Below, piece by piece: positions 53,642 to 61,343 of a stretch of 64,000 nucleotides of DNA (within the stretch, counting starts at the first letter, position 1; the number at the start of each line of letters is the position of its first letter). Origin of the DNA: CAVWDU01 sp963840725 (lineage in GTDB: Bacteria; Pseudomonadota; Gammaproteobacteria; Pseudomonadales; Halieaceae). Location: contig CAWIZY010000004.1 in assembly GCA_963840725.1 (NCBI GenBank), positions 558,001 through 622,000 on the forward strand. Direction: 5' to 3'. The notes under the pieces were generated by a model, which was given only the letters and a program-made list of their open reading frames with translations, was not told where the DNA came from and searched no databases. Both the position numbers and the translations under genes were made by a program.

Positions 53642-55828
53642 CTAGAAGTTGTACCGGCCTTGTAAGGCGAGTGTGCGAGGCCGGTTCAGGCTGCCAATGG
53701 TGGTCGAGCCTGCAGGTACCGCTGTCCCACCGAAAAAGGGGAAGTCAAATCCGAACGAGGTTTGTTCATCGAGCAGATTACGCCCCACCAGAGCGACCTC
53801 CCAGCGGTCATCGGCAGAGGCCAGGCCTACTCGCAGATCCACCAGTGTAAGAGCGCCATCAAGGGCAGTCTCGCCGCGCTGCTGATACTGCTCATCCCGG
53901 TAATTGACCGCTGCGTCCACCTGCCATTGCAGTGCTGCGTTCTGCCAGGGGTACACGTAATTCACCGTTAATGAACCCGACCATTCGGGCGCATAAGGCA
54001 AGGTTAAACCGTTGTCCTCTTCCTCCGCATCTGCATAGGTCGCACTGGCGCCCAGGAGAAACCTCGGACTCATCGCCCATTGAGCCTCCAACTCAACACC
54101 CTGGCTGCGCGCCGGAACCGTCGAGGTCAGAAACCCGGTGCCGACGAAAGATACCACCTGGAAGTCCTCAATTTCAGTATAAAAAACAGCGGCATTAAGC
54201 AAGCCCGCGCCGCCTGCCAGAGCCATCTTGAAGCCCAACTCCGTAGTCTCAGCCTCCTCGGTTTCAAACTCCGCATCCTCCGGGAGGGCCACATCATTGG
54301 TAAAACCGCCGCTCTTGGAACCGCTGGCCCAGGACAGGTAAACGCTGGCGTCGTCGCTGGCGTTGTACTGCACATTGATAGACCCATCCAGATTGTGCTC
54401 GCTGCGCTCCAGCCGCGTCGGCTCGACCACGGGCCCCAGGATGTCAGCAAGAATATCCGCCAGCGGACCACCGCTGCGCAACCGCTCACGGCCCCACAGC
54501 GCGTCCTTGTCTTCATCGGTATAGCGAAGACCCACGGTCGCCTGCCAGCGCTCACCCAGGAAGACCGTACCATGGCCAAAAAACGAGAGCACCGTACCGT
54601 CCTGTTCGTAGGTTTTCAGGCTGGCACTGTCCAAAGGCAAGGGTCCCAGTGTGTAGGGCGGTGGAAACGATGTATCAGTGATATTGGCGTAGTCCAGTTC
54701 ATTGTCGTGGTAGTAAACGCCTGCCAGATACTCAAAACGCTGGCCCACTGGCGACGCTATACGCACTTCCTGACTGAACTGCCGATAGTCGCTATAGAAA
54801 ACTGACGTAAGGTAGTCCACGGACAGAAAATCGGTATCGGTCAGTCGCTCGTTGTCATATTCAGACCAGCCGGTCAAAGAGGTCAGTTGAAAGTCGCCCA
54901 GCGCTTGCTCATAAAGAACAATCAGTCGATGTGATTCCTGCTCGTCATCCGCATCACCACTGCGACTGTAGGAAGTGAAAGCGTTCTTACGCGTGTCAAT
55001 GCCAATATCGGTTCCCGGGTCCATGCCCGCGATAAAGCCCAGGCTATCCTTGTCCGGCTGGAAAACATCACCCCTGATCTCCAGATCATCATACTGGTAG
55101 CTCAGGTAGAGCGTGCCCTCGTCAGTTACCTGATATTCCGCCCCGATGCGAACAGTGGTCTGGTCTCGCTCGGGCACCTCATTCCCTGTTGTTCCATTGG
55201 CAACATAACCGCCCTCCTCTACTCCATTGAAGGCGATTCGATAGTTGCCAAAACCCGTGGGCAGATCCAGGGCACCGGTAAGATAGGTACTGTCGAACTC
55301 CAGTTCATAATCCCCCTGGATATAACCGCCGAGGCTGTCACCAGGCCGGCGCGATACCACACTCACGGCACCCAGACTGGTGTTCTTACCCAGCAGCATT
55401 GTCTGCGTGCCCTTGATGACCTCCACTCGCTCCACATCGAACAGGGACGTCTGAAACTCCCGGATCCTGCCGCTCCAGATACCGTCGATGAACAGTCCCA
55501 CAGACTGGTCCAGGCTCTCGCTGGCGGACCCCGTGCCCAAACCCCGCACCGTCACTTGAGCGAGATTTTGCGGCGTATGCTGGATGATCAGGCCCGGAAC
55601 AAAGTTGGCCAGATCGACCGTATCGCGAATGGTGAACTGGTCGATAGTGAGAGCATCCACGACGTTGATCGTCATAGGAATGTCTTGCACATTCTCGACC
55701 CGCTTTTGCGCGGTGACGATAACTTCCTCCAGCAACCGGGGGCCGTCATTCCCATGCGCTGTTCCAGACAAGCTGGCGATGGCCAGTACCGCCGCTGACC
55801 ACCGGCTAACTGTGTTCAGTAGTGTCAT
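53642..55828 (-). CDS. TonB-dependent outer-membrane receptor
   Basis: About 728 residues from ATG 55828 (MTLLNTVSRWSAAVLAIASL); longer starts at 55855 and 55954 are less likely because they precede the signal peptide. TonB-box-like EEVIVTAQKR, plug motif RGLGTGSASESLDQSVGLF and GTQTMLLGKNTSLG, and the last residues LALQGRYNF with a terminal Phe. It belongs to the same class as 11526 and 50272. A degenerate copy of the palindrome sits about 50 bases upstream of its start. Confidence 0.9.
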   Translation of the reverse strand: MTLLNTVSRWSAAVLAIASLSGTAHGNDGPRLLEEVIVTAQKRVENVQDIPMTINVVDALTIDQFTIRDTVDLANFVPGLIIQHTPQNLAQVTVRGLGTGSASESLDQSVGLFIDGIWSGRIREFQTSLFDVERVEVIKGTQTMLLGKNTSLGAVSVVSRRPGDSLGGYIQGDYELEFDSTYLTGALDLPTGFGNYRIAFNGVEEGGYVANGTTGNEVPERDQTTVRIGAEYQVTDEGTLYLSYQYDDLEIRGDVFQPDKDSLGFIAGMDPGTDIGIDTRKNAFTSYSRSGDADDEQESHRLIVLYEQALGDFQLTSLTGWSEYDNERLTDTDFLSVDYLTSVFYSDYRQFSQEVRIASPVGQRFEYLAGVYYHDNELDYANITDTSFPPPYTLGPLPLDSASLKTYEQDGTVLSFFGHGTVFLGERWQATVGLRYTDEDKDALWGRERLRSGGPLADILADILGPVVEPTRLERSEHNLDGSINVQYNASDDASVYLSWASGSKSGGFTNDVALPEDAEFETEEAETTELGFKMALAGGAGLLNAAVFYTEIEDFQVVSFVGTGFLTSTVPARSQGVELEAQWAMSPRFLLGASATYADAEEEDNGLTLPYAPEWSGSLTVNYVYPWQNAALQWQVDAAVNYRDEQYQQRGETALDGALTLVDLRVGLASADDRWEVALVGRNLLDEQTSFGFDFPFFGGTAVPAGSTTIGSLNRPRTLALQGRYNF

Positions 55829-55878
55829 CCGTTTTCCGTTTCCTGTCAGTCTCATCGATACGCAGTGTGCAATGTCGA

Positions 55879-55895
55879 GCTTGCGTCCAAGTAAG
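55879..55895 (-). promoter_or_regulatory. Degenerate operator copy 6 before the TonB receptor
   Basis: On the minus strand CTTACTTGGACGCAAGC matches the core GGACGCAAGC of the palindrome exactly but has one extra base in the left arm and lacks the AAG end of the right arm. A GATACT -10-like box sits directly before it, as at the other sites. Weak on its own, but the position is the same. Confidence 0.4.
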
Positions 55896-55993
55896 TATCT
55901 CGTCCGTCCGACCGCCACCACAGACAAGACGGGAAGCCATTGCAAGAACTGCATCGCGGCTCGATTTTCTGGGAAAAAACCCGCTACAGCGAA

Positions 55994-56034
55994 CCTGTCA
56001 GCTGCGTTTTTCTCCGAGAAAACGCTCTGACAGG
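55994..56034. other. Strong two-part hairpin, function unknown
   Basis: CCTGTCAG (55994-56001) pairs with CTGACAGG (56027-56034), and inside it GCGTTTT (56004-56010) pairs with AAAACGC (56019-56025). It lies between the TonB receptor promoter and an SDR relic. It could be a relic of an inserted element, or a terminator for the minus strand; there is no adjacent gene to end. Confidence 0.5.
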
Positions 56035-56119
56035 CGTGGATTTATAGAGCCTGGCATCATAACGCGAGTTTCACAAAATTGCTAAGAACTGGCTGGTGCG
56101 AGGCCACCGCCCTGGACAC

Positions 56120-56378
56120 CGCTGCTGCATAGACTGGGCGACTGGACATGCTGATCAATAACGCAGGTTTTTACCAAGTAGGAGCCGTAGTGGATTTAAA
56201 ACGCGATGACTTCGTCACCCCGGGGGTAGAAAAGCTGTTGTCCGCATCACCCCTGACGGTGATCAGAGGCGGAGGCGGCAGTGTACAGTCTGTGATGCTC
56301 AAACGCTTGCTGCCGAGCGCCATGTTCGACAGGCTATTATCCAAACGCTTTGGCCTTACGGGGTTCAAGCCGCTATAA
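56120..56378 (+). pseudogene. Decayed SDR gene fragment
   Basis: The frame has the SDR motif GRLDMLINNAGFYQVG followed by a jump of more than 100 residues to a C-terminal FDRLLSKRFGLTGFKPL typical of SDR ends, with a stop codon just upstream of the first motif (GCATAG). Most of the central domain, including the YxxxK site, is missing. The reading from ATG 56148 is thus a remnant, not a protein. It lies beside the SoxR gene and converges with it. Confidence 0.6.
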
Positions 56379-56394
56379 TCAGGTGCCGGCCCGC

Positions 56395-56841
56395 TCATGG
56401 CTGACCGCGCTCCAGAATCACCGGCCCGCTCTCCTCCCTGCCCAGCCTGTCCTCCTCGTTATAGATCGGACAGGTCTTCAGGGACAGGCAGCCGCAGCCA
56501 ATACAGCCTGTGAGTGAATCCCTCAGTCGCTTAAGATAAGCAATGCGCTCATCAAGTTCATCGCGCCAATGGGTCGAGAGCACTTCCCAGTCGTTTACGG
56601 TTGGGGTGCGATCATCGGGCAAGTTGGCCAGGGCCGCGCGAATAAGCTCAAGGCTGATGCCCATTTTTTGGGCTGCCTTGATAACCGCCACTCGCCGCAG
56701 CACATCCGGCTTGTAGCGGCGCTGATTGCCGGCATTACGCCAGCTTCGAATCAGGCCCCTGCGTTCGTAGAAGTGCAGCGTACTCACCCTGACGCCACAA
56801 CGCTTGGCCACACGACCCACGGTCCAGCCTGCATCTTTCAT
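56395..56841 (-). CDS. soxR: MerR-family redox regulator SoxR
   Basis: 148 residues from ATG 56841 (MKDAGWTVGRVAKRCG). The MerR helix-turn-helix is at residues 6-25, and the 2Fe-2S cluster motif CIGCGCLSLKTC near residue 105 identifies SoxR. SoxR is activated by redox-cycling compounds. It is divergent from the VOC-family gene at 56941, and the 20-bp palindrome between them is a SoxR box. Gammaproteobacterial SoxR outside enterics often controls detoxification enzymes without SoxS. Confidence 0.92.
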   Translation of the reverse strand: MKDAGWTVGRVAKRCGVRVSTLHFYERRGLIRSWRNAGNQRRYKPDVLRRVAVIKAAQKMGISLELIRAALANLPDDRTPTVNDWEVLSTHWRDELDERIAYLKRLRDSLTGCIGCGCLSLKTCPIYNEEDRLGREESGPVILERGQP

Positions 56842-56883
56842 CAATGCCCTCTCTACCCGGCAAAAAAAATGAATAATCACTTT

Positions 56884-56903
56884 ACCTCAACCTAGGTTAA
56901 GGT
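56884..56903. promoter_or_regulatory. SoxR operator
   Basis: ACCTCAACCTAGGTTAAGGT is an almost perfect 20-bp palindrome with the CCTCAA...TT-AGG frame of known SoxR sites. It lies in the 100-base gap between soxR (minus) and the VOC gene (plus), so the VOC protein is the predicted target and soxR may autoregulate. Confidence 0.72.
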
Positions 56904-56940
56904 CTCAGGATAATCCTGTCGTTAACCACAGGAGATCATC

Positions 56941-57360
56941 ATGCTGCAATTTGAACACATTAATCTGGTTGTCAGTGATGTCGAAGCCGAACTGAAATTT
57001 TACGAGGCCGCCTTCCCACACTGGCGGGTAAGAGACTCCGGAAGTGGCAACTGGCACGGTAAGCCCTACATCTGGCTGCACTTCGGCGATGACTATCAGT
57101 ACCTGGTATTCAACGATAACGGCGAAGGCGAAAACCGCAACCTGGCAGGCCAACAGGTGGGACTGGCCCATTTCGGGTTTGTCACCACCAATCTCGACGC
57201 GCTCGTGCGACGCTTGACTGCGGCCGGCTTTAGCCGGGACAGCGGCGGTGCTGACGAGTCCTTTCGCCGCAACGCCTACTATATTGATCCGGCAGGCTTT
57301 GAGGTCGAGTTTGTGCAGTACTTGAGTGACATAGCGGCGGAACGCAACCTGAAAAGTTAA
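56941..57360 (+). CDS. VOC-family (glyoxalase/bleomycin-resistance) protein
   Basis: 139 residues. It begins MLQFEHINLVVSDVEAELKFYEAAFPHWRVR, the VOC superfamily start with the first metal His (EHIN). A second half-barrel has GLAHFGFVTTNLDALVRRL and the C-terminal YYIDPAGFEVEFVQY, with the terminal Glu ligand. Predicted to detoxify or bind a small electrophile. It starts 38 bases after a SoxR box, so it is likely induced by redox-active compounds. Confidence 0.88.
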   Translation: MLQFEHINLVVSDVEAELKFYEAAFPHWRVRDSGSGNWHGKPYIWLHFGDDYQYLVFNDNGEGENRNLAGQQVGLAHFGFVTTNLDALVRRLTAAGFSRDSGGADESFRRNAYYIDPAGFEVEFVQYLSDIAAERNLKS

Positions 57361-57635
57361 CCCCGTCACTACAGCGCGCCATCCTTGGGTTTGCTGGACG
57401 CCTGTGCGCAGCGCGCCGACGCAATGCACCGCCTCCGTGGATCGATAGCGTCAGGCCTACGTCGATGGTACACCGACTGCATCGAGGCTAGAGGCGGACA
57501 TTCTCACGTGGTATCGTTTCCAATCACCTGCCAAGCAAATGTCCAGGCCGGCACTCGGGTCAACGGAACATCTGAGTAAAAGCTGTGGATGAAAAACCGA
57601 ACACCGGGAACGAAACAAACGCGGGGTGATGCAGA

Positions 57636-58658
57636 ATGAAACGCTTGCTCGCTTTTTTCTTCGGCGCAATGCTGGTGGCGGCATTGACGCTACCTCTGGC
57701 AGGCTGCCCTTGCGGCTTTGATTGTAACGACGAAGATAATGAGCCCTCAGGGCCGGCCCTGCTCGACCTGGGCGTATCGTCAGATGTTTTCACCGATGCC
57801 AAAGCTGTCGTCGTTACTATCGCCAGCATCAGCCTTATTGGCAGCGGCACCACTGAGGACGTGGTTATAGACACCTTTATTGACGATGCAAGCGGATTGA
57901 ATGAGGCAGATACGGTCCAGTTCGACTTGCTGGACTACCCGGCCTTGAACCAGTTGCTGCTGCTGGAGGCACAAGAGATTGACCCGGGCGACTACACTGC
58001 AATGGCTCTCACTGTACTGGATGGCGACGTGAACCTGTCCTATGTGCTGGATGACGAAGACCAGCGCAATGTGTTGAACGTTAGCAATGGCGAGTTGCGG
58101 GTGGACGGCTTCAACCTCAGCTCGGGGCCGGCGGCTTATACCGTCACGCTCTCGCTGGCGCGAGCACTGCAAATGCGTGAGGCCAGCAATGATTACCTGC
58201 TGACGTCTACCGCAGCCCGCGTCACGGACAATGAACTCAACGCCAGCATTTCCGGCCGCCTGGCCAGTGACTTGTTCGATTCCGTCACCCCATGCAATGA
58301 GAAAATTAATCCCGAAAAAGGCAACCGTCTTTACCTGTACAAAGACCTGGACGAGACCGAGTTGGGTGTTGATGCTTTCACCTCAGACAATGGCAATGCG
58401 ATCCCTGACCAGGCGGTAGCACCCTATGCGATGAGTTCGCCATCAGAGAACAGTCTATCCGGCGGCTGGGAATATGCCTTCGGTTTTTTACCGGCAGGCG
58501 AGTACACGCTGCGTTTTACTTGCGCCGCAGAATCCGATGATGCCGTTGCTTATGACAGCGTGATCATCCCACTCCCGGAAGATCAAGAGTACACCATCGA
58601 TCTGACAAACTCGGAAGCGGTAACTTGCGATATCGAGGCCGGGGCAAGCTGTTCCTGA
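57636..58658 (+). CDS. DUF4382-type lipoprotein
   Basis: 340 residues. The lipobox is LPLAGC (Cys near 24), followed by PCGFDCNDEDN. The first domain, ALLDLGVSSDVFTDAKAVVVTIASISLI, then FDLLDYPALNQLLLLEAQEIDPGDYTAMAL, is the DUF4382 pattern, an immunoglobulin-like surface lipoprotein domain. A second domain begins near residue 215 and ends with GEYTLRFTCAAES. It stands alone. The start is ATG 57636 without a strong ribosome-binding site. Confidence 0.82.
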   Translation: MKRLLAFFFGAMLVAALTLPLAGCPCGFDCNDEDNEPSGPALLDLGVSSDVFTDAKAVVVTIASISLIGSGTTEDVVIDTFIDDASGLNEADTVQFDLLDYPALNQLLLLEAQEIDPGDYTAMALTVLDGDVNLSYVLDDEDQRNVLNVSNGELRVDGFNLSSGPAAYTVTLSLARALQMREASNDYLLTSTAARVTDNELNASISGRLASDLFDSVTPCNEKINPEKGNRLYLYKDLDETELGVDAFTSDNGNAIPDQAVAPYAMSSPSENSLSGGWEYAFGFLPAGEYTLRFTCAAESDDAVAYDSVIIPLPEDQEYTIDLTNSEAVTCDIEAGASCS

Positions 58659-58819
58659 ATGCACTATCGCGTTCAGTCTCGAAGAAAGAAACTCCAGAAG
58701 CGATTCACATCAAGCGCTTTGGTGAAGGTAGCCTGACGTCAGTCACGGCATACCTATGCGTTAACGTAGTCAGTAGCCTGTAATCCGAGCACCATGGATC
58801 GGACTTACCCGCTAGCCAG

Positions 58820-59788
58820 CTACTCCCAGTCCACATCCGAAAAATCTGAATCTGAGGAATCCAATTGCGGCCTGCCCTGCATAACTCGATCCACATGGGC
58901 AGCCAGTCGTGTTGCACCCACACTAACCCGCGTATTGACATCATCCTTGTGAAACCCGGATGAGCGGCTCGGGCTTGTGGCGCGCACGGGCTCCTGCTTG
59001 AGAAACTCCTTCACAGCTTTTCGATCCGCTTTGCTTACCGTACAGCGACGATTAAATTTCAGTGTTCTCTTCAGTAATTCGTAATCACAGCCGTGCGTGA
59101 AATCGGGTCCGTTCCAGCTGCGCTTCACCCGCATGGCACAAATGACATCCCCTGCCAGGATTCGCTTGGTGGCCAACTCGTGAGCGTACAACGGCCAAAG
59201 AGCAACACTATCGACAAAAGCCTCACGCACTCCAGAACCCCCGTATGGCCCCAAGGCAGTATTCGACGCCTTGTCTCGCCCCACCAGCTCACCCTCTATT
59301 GCTTTCATCCCTTCAGTGAACTGTTTAGCATGTGTGTTGTAGAGCTCACGAACATAGACAGCATAAACCCAGGTAAACTCTTTCTTGTCACTAGGTCTGG
59401 ACTTGGGCGGAAACAGCACGGCCATCGCGAATCGTGGCGTTACACACACGGCGCTCTCACTGCGGATATCGCCGGTTCGAGGGACGATGGCTAATTGCAT
59501 CCCTTTGGGAGACTTCCCGGCCAACGTCCGCTGGTAGATCTCTTTTGGATTCATACCCTTCGGATCAAAAGTCTTACCCACAACAGTTTTGAAACCTGCT
59601 TGCTGATAGTCCCTGGCATGTTCCTTGTGAATCAATAGCGGTGCCGGATTGGTACCTGAATACTTTATCTCTCCAGCTTCTCTTGAAGAAAATCCGGCTC
59701 GAAAGATTTCATAAGGGGCACGATCATCTCCCCTGAAGCAGATCCTACCGCCGCCTGCGACTGATTGTGTGGTGACACCGGTCGACAT
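58820..59788 (-). CDS. Pertussis-toxin-like ADP-ribosyltransferase
   Basis: 322 residues from ATG 59788 (MSTGVTTQSVAGG); a longer frame from 59827 has no ribosome-binding site. The three ART landmarks follow in order. First is the Arg of strand 1, ICFRGDDRAPYEIFRAGF (Arg19), matching VYRYDSRPPEDVFQNGF of pertussis S1. Then a divergent STS-like region, SAVCVTPRFAMAVLF (115-126). Last is the catalytic Glu in LYAHELATKRILAGDVICAMRV (Glu204), matching the SEYLAHRRIPPENI region of S1. No signal peptide is seen. The C-terminus is very acidic (SSDSDFSDVDWE). No immunity or transport gene is next to it. The local sequence is more AT-rich than its surroundings, suggesting acquisition. Confidence 0.75.
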   Translation of the reverse strand: MSTGVTTQSVAGGGRICFRGDDRAPYEIFRAGFSSREAGEIKYSGTNPAPLLIHKEHARDYQQAGFKTVVGKTFDPKGMNPKEIYQRTLAGKSPKGMQLAIVPRTGDIRSESAVCVTPRFAMAVLFPPKSRPSDKKEFTWVYAVYVRELYNTHAKQFTEGMKAIEGELVGRDKASNTALGPYGGSGVREAFVDSVALWPLYAHELATKRILAGDVICAMRVKRSWNGPDFTHGCDYELLKRTLKFNRRCTVSKADRKAVKEFLKQEPVRATSPSRSSGFHKDDVNTRVSVGATRLAAHVDRVMQGRPQLDSSDSDFSDVDWE

Positions 59789-60106
59789 ACACAAGCTCCG
59801 AAATAATCTGTAACAAGTTAATAACAAACATTAGTGTATCGAAAAAAATAAAGTTGCGCGCACTAAAACTCCGACAACAGCATGCTCTTTAGTACATGCA
59901 AAACGGCTTAAACTATGCTCACGCGCATCTGCCCGGTCTTTGCCGGGCGAGCCGCCCCGTTCCCGTTCCCGTTCCCGTTCCCGTTCCCGTTCCCGTTCCC
60001 GTCAGCATCAAACCAGGAAAAAACCGCCTCTCTCGCAAGGATCGTTCGAATGACAAACCAGCTCAATGGTTGGTCTTGGAACACAGGGTGCCTCCAGGCT
60101 AGCCGA
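59789..60106. other. Intergenic region with microsatellite
   Basis: About 318 bases upstream of the ADP-ribosyltransferase gene. The first half is AT-rich (CGAAAAAAATAAAG and similar) and must hold its promoter. The second half carries a hexanucleotide tract (59956-60002). No gene is seen. Confidence 0.4.
59956..60002. repeat. Hexanucleotide microsatellite (CCCGTT)7
   Basis: Seven perfect CCCGTT units followed by CCCGT. It lies downstream of the DsbA-like gene. The copy number is the same as that of the GGGGCA tract at 27838, but the sequence differs. Confidence 0.85.
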
Positions 60107-60790
60107 CTATGCCCTGGTGCTGTATGGCAAAACCCTCGCACCTGTTTTATCGAGAACTCGCACAAACGTCTGGGCGTCCTGAGCCCCTTGCACCTGGTAC
60201 TTTTCGTTGAACAAAAACGTGGGTACGGCCTGCACATTGTGGTCAAGCCAATGCTGCTCCTGCGCGCGGACCGCCGCGCTGTAGCGCTGGTCGGCGAGCA
60301 CAGCGCGGGCCTCAGCACCGGCGAGACCTGCACGCTCCGCCACGGCCACCAGAACAGACTCCTCGCTCACATCCTCCCACCGGCTGAAGAACGCTTCAAA
60401 CAGGGCCAGCTTCAGCGCAGTTTGACCGCCTTGCTCACCGGCCCAGTGCAGTAGCTGGTGGGCACGGAAGGTATTCACCATCCGCATGTCATCGCCGTAG
60501 TTAAAACGGAACCCCAGAGATTCACCCAGTGCCGTAAGCCGTTCTCTGGCGGCGCGACTCTGCTCCGGTGTCGTACCGTATTTCTGGAAGAGATGCTCAC
60601 GCAGGTTCTGCCCTTCTTCGGGCATACCGGGATTTAACTCGAACGGGTGCCAGTTCAGTGTCACATCGAATCGACCGGGCAGGGCTTCAAGCGCCAGCTC
60701 CAACTGCTTGTAGCCGATAATGCACCATGGACAGACAACATCTGAAACGATATCGATCTGTAATGGCATAGGCTTCGATGCATCACTCAT
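60107..60790 (-). CDS. DsbA-family oxidoreductase (FrnE-like)
   Basis: 227 residues. The thioredoxin-like motif is CPWC in SDVVCPWCIIGYKQLE near residue 20, and the cis-Pro loop is VQAVPTFLFNEKYQVQGAQ. It starts DIVSDVVCPWC, the signature of the 2-hydroxychromene-2-carboxylate isomerase/FrnE branch. No signal peptide, so cytoplasmic. Role in polyketide or aromatic metabolism or in disulfide handling is possible. It is on its own, with a repeat downstream. Confidence 0.9.
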   Translation of the reverse strand: MSDASKPMPLQIDIVSDVVCPWCIIGYKQLELALEALPGRFDVTLNWHPFELNPGMPEEGQNLREHLFQKYGTTPEQSRAARERLTALGESLGFRFNYGDDMRMVNTFRAHQLLHWAGEQGGQTALKLALFEAFFSRWEDVSEESVLVAVAERAGLAGAEARAVLADQRYSAAVRAQEQHWLDHNVQAVPTFLFNEKYQVQGAQDAQTFVRVLDKTGARVLPYSTRA

Positions 60791-61007
60791 TAGAACACCT
60801 CAATCTGGTATTGGCAGAGCGGCGTGAACATCGCTTGCCATCGGCGATGAAGAAAGCGCCAGGAGACTCAGAGCCCCTCGCCATTGCTACAGCTTACCAG
60901 TTCTTGCGATTCACCACGCGAGGCCATTGCGACGGCTAAACATCTTGTTGCTCAGCTGTCGTCACGAAGTGCATTCAGGGTCTCCGGGTATTGCTGCAGC
61001 GCCGCCG

Positions 61008-61283
61008 CTAGCTATGACCGCGATTGCGGTTGCGGCTGAACCCGAGCAGACCTACACTCATCAACGGCAGTATGGCAGGCGCCGATATCTCTCGTAACTG
61101 ATAGGCGTTGAGGTGTGCATTTTTGAACCCGTTGGTGGTGAGTTCCAGGGTCTGCTTGTTGCCATCGGCGGTAAATATCCCCTGCACCCAATGACCGGGC
61201 GAGGTGGCTGATGCCGCAACACTGGCCAGCTGCAGAATCGTCGGGCTGCTTGACGCACCACTTACTTCAGCCCGGTAAGCAGC
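61008..61283 (-). pseudogene. C-terminal relic of a PEP-CTERM-type protein
   Basis: The end of this frame reads ISAPAILPLMSVGLLGFSRN followed by RNRGHS. That is the three-part exosortase sorting tail: the VSAP-like motif, a hydrophobic helix and a basic end. In front of it is a small beta-rich region (GNKQTLELTTNGFKNAHL). The frame continues upstream into the 7-base repeat and the antisense of the next gene, where the text is not protein-like, so only about the last 90 residues are real. No full gene of this type is in the window. Confidence 0.55.
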
Positions 61284-61294
61284 CTGAGCAATGA

Positions 61295-61321
61295 ACGATG
61301 GACGATGGACGATGGACGATG
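61295..61321. repeat. Heptanucleotide repeat (ACGATGG)
   Basis: Three full ACGATGG units plus ACGATG, 22 bases before the start of the DP-repeat gene. It is a short slippage-prone tract, next to the broken PEP-CTERM frame. Confidence 0.8.
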
Positions 61322-61343
61322 AAGAGACAGCGCAACTCGACCC

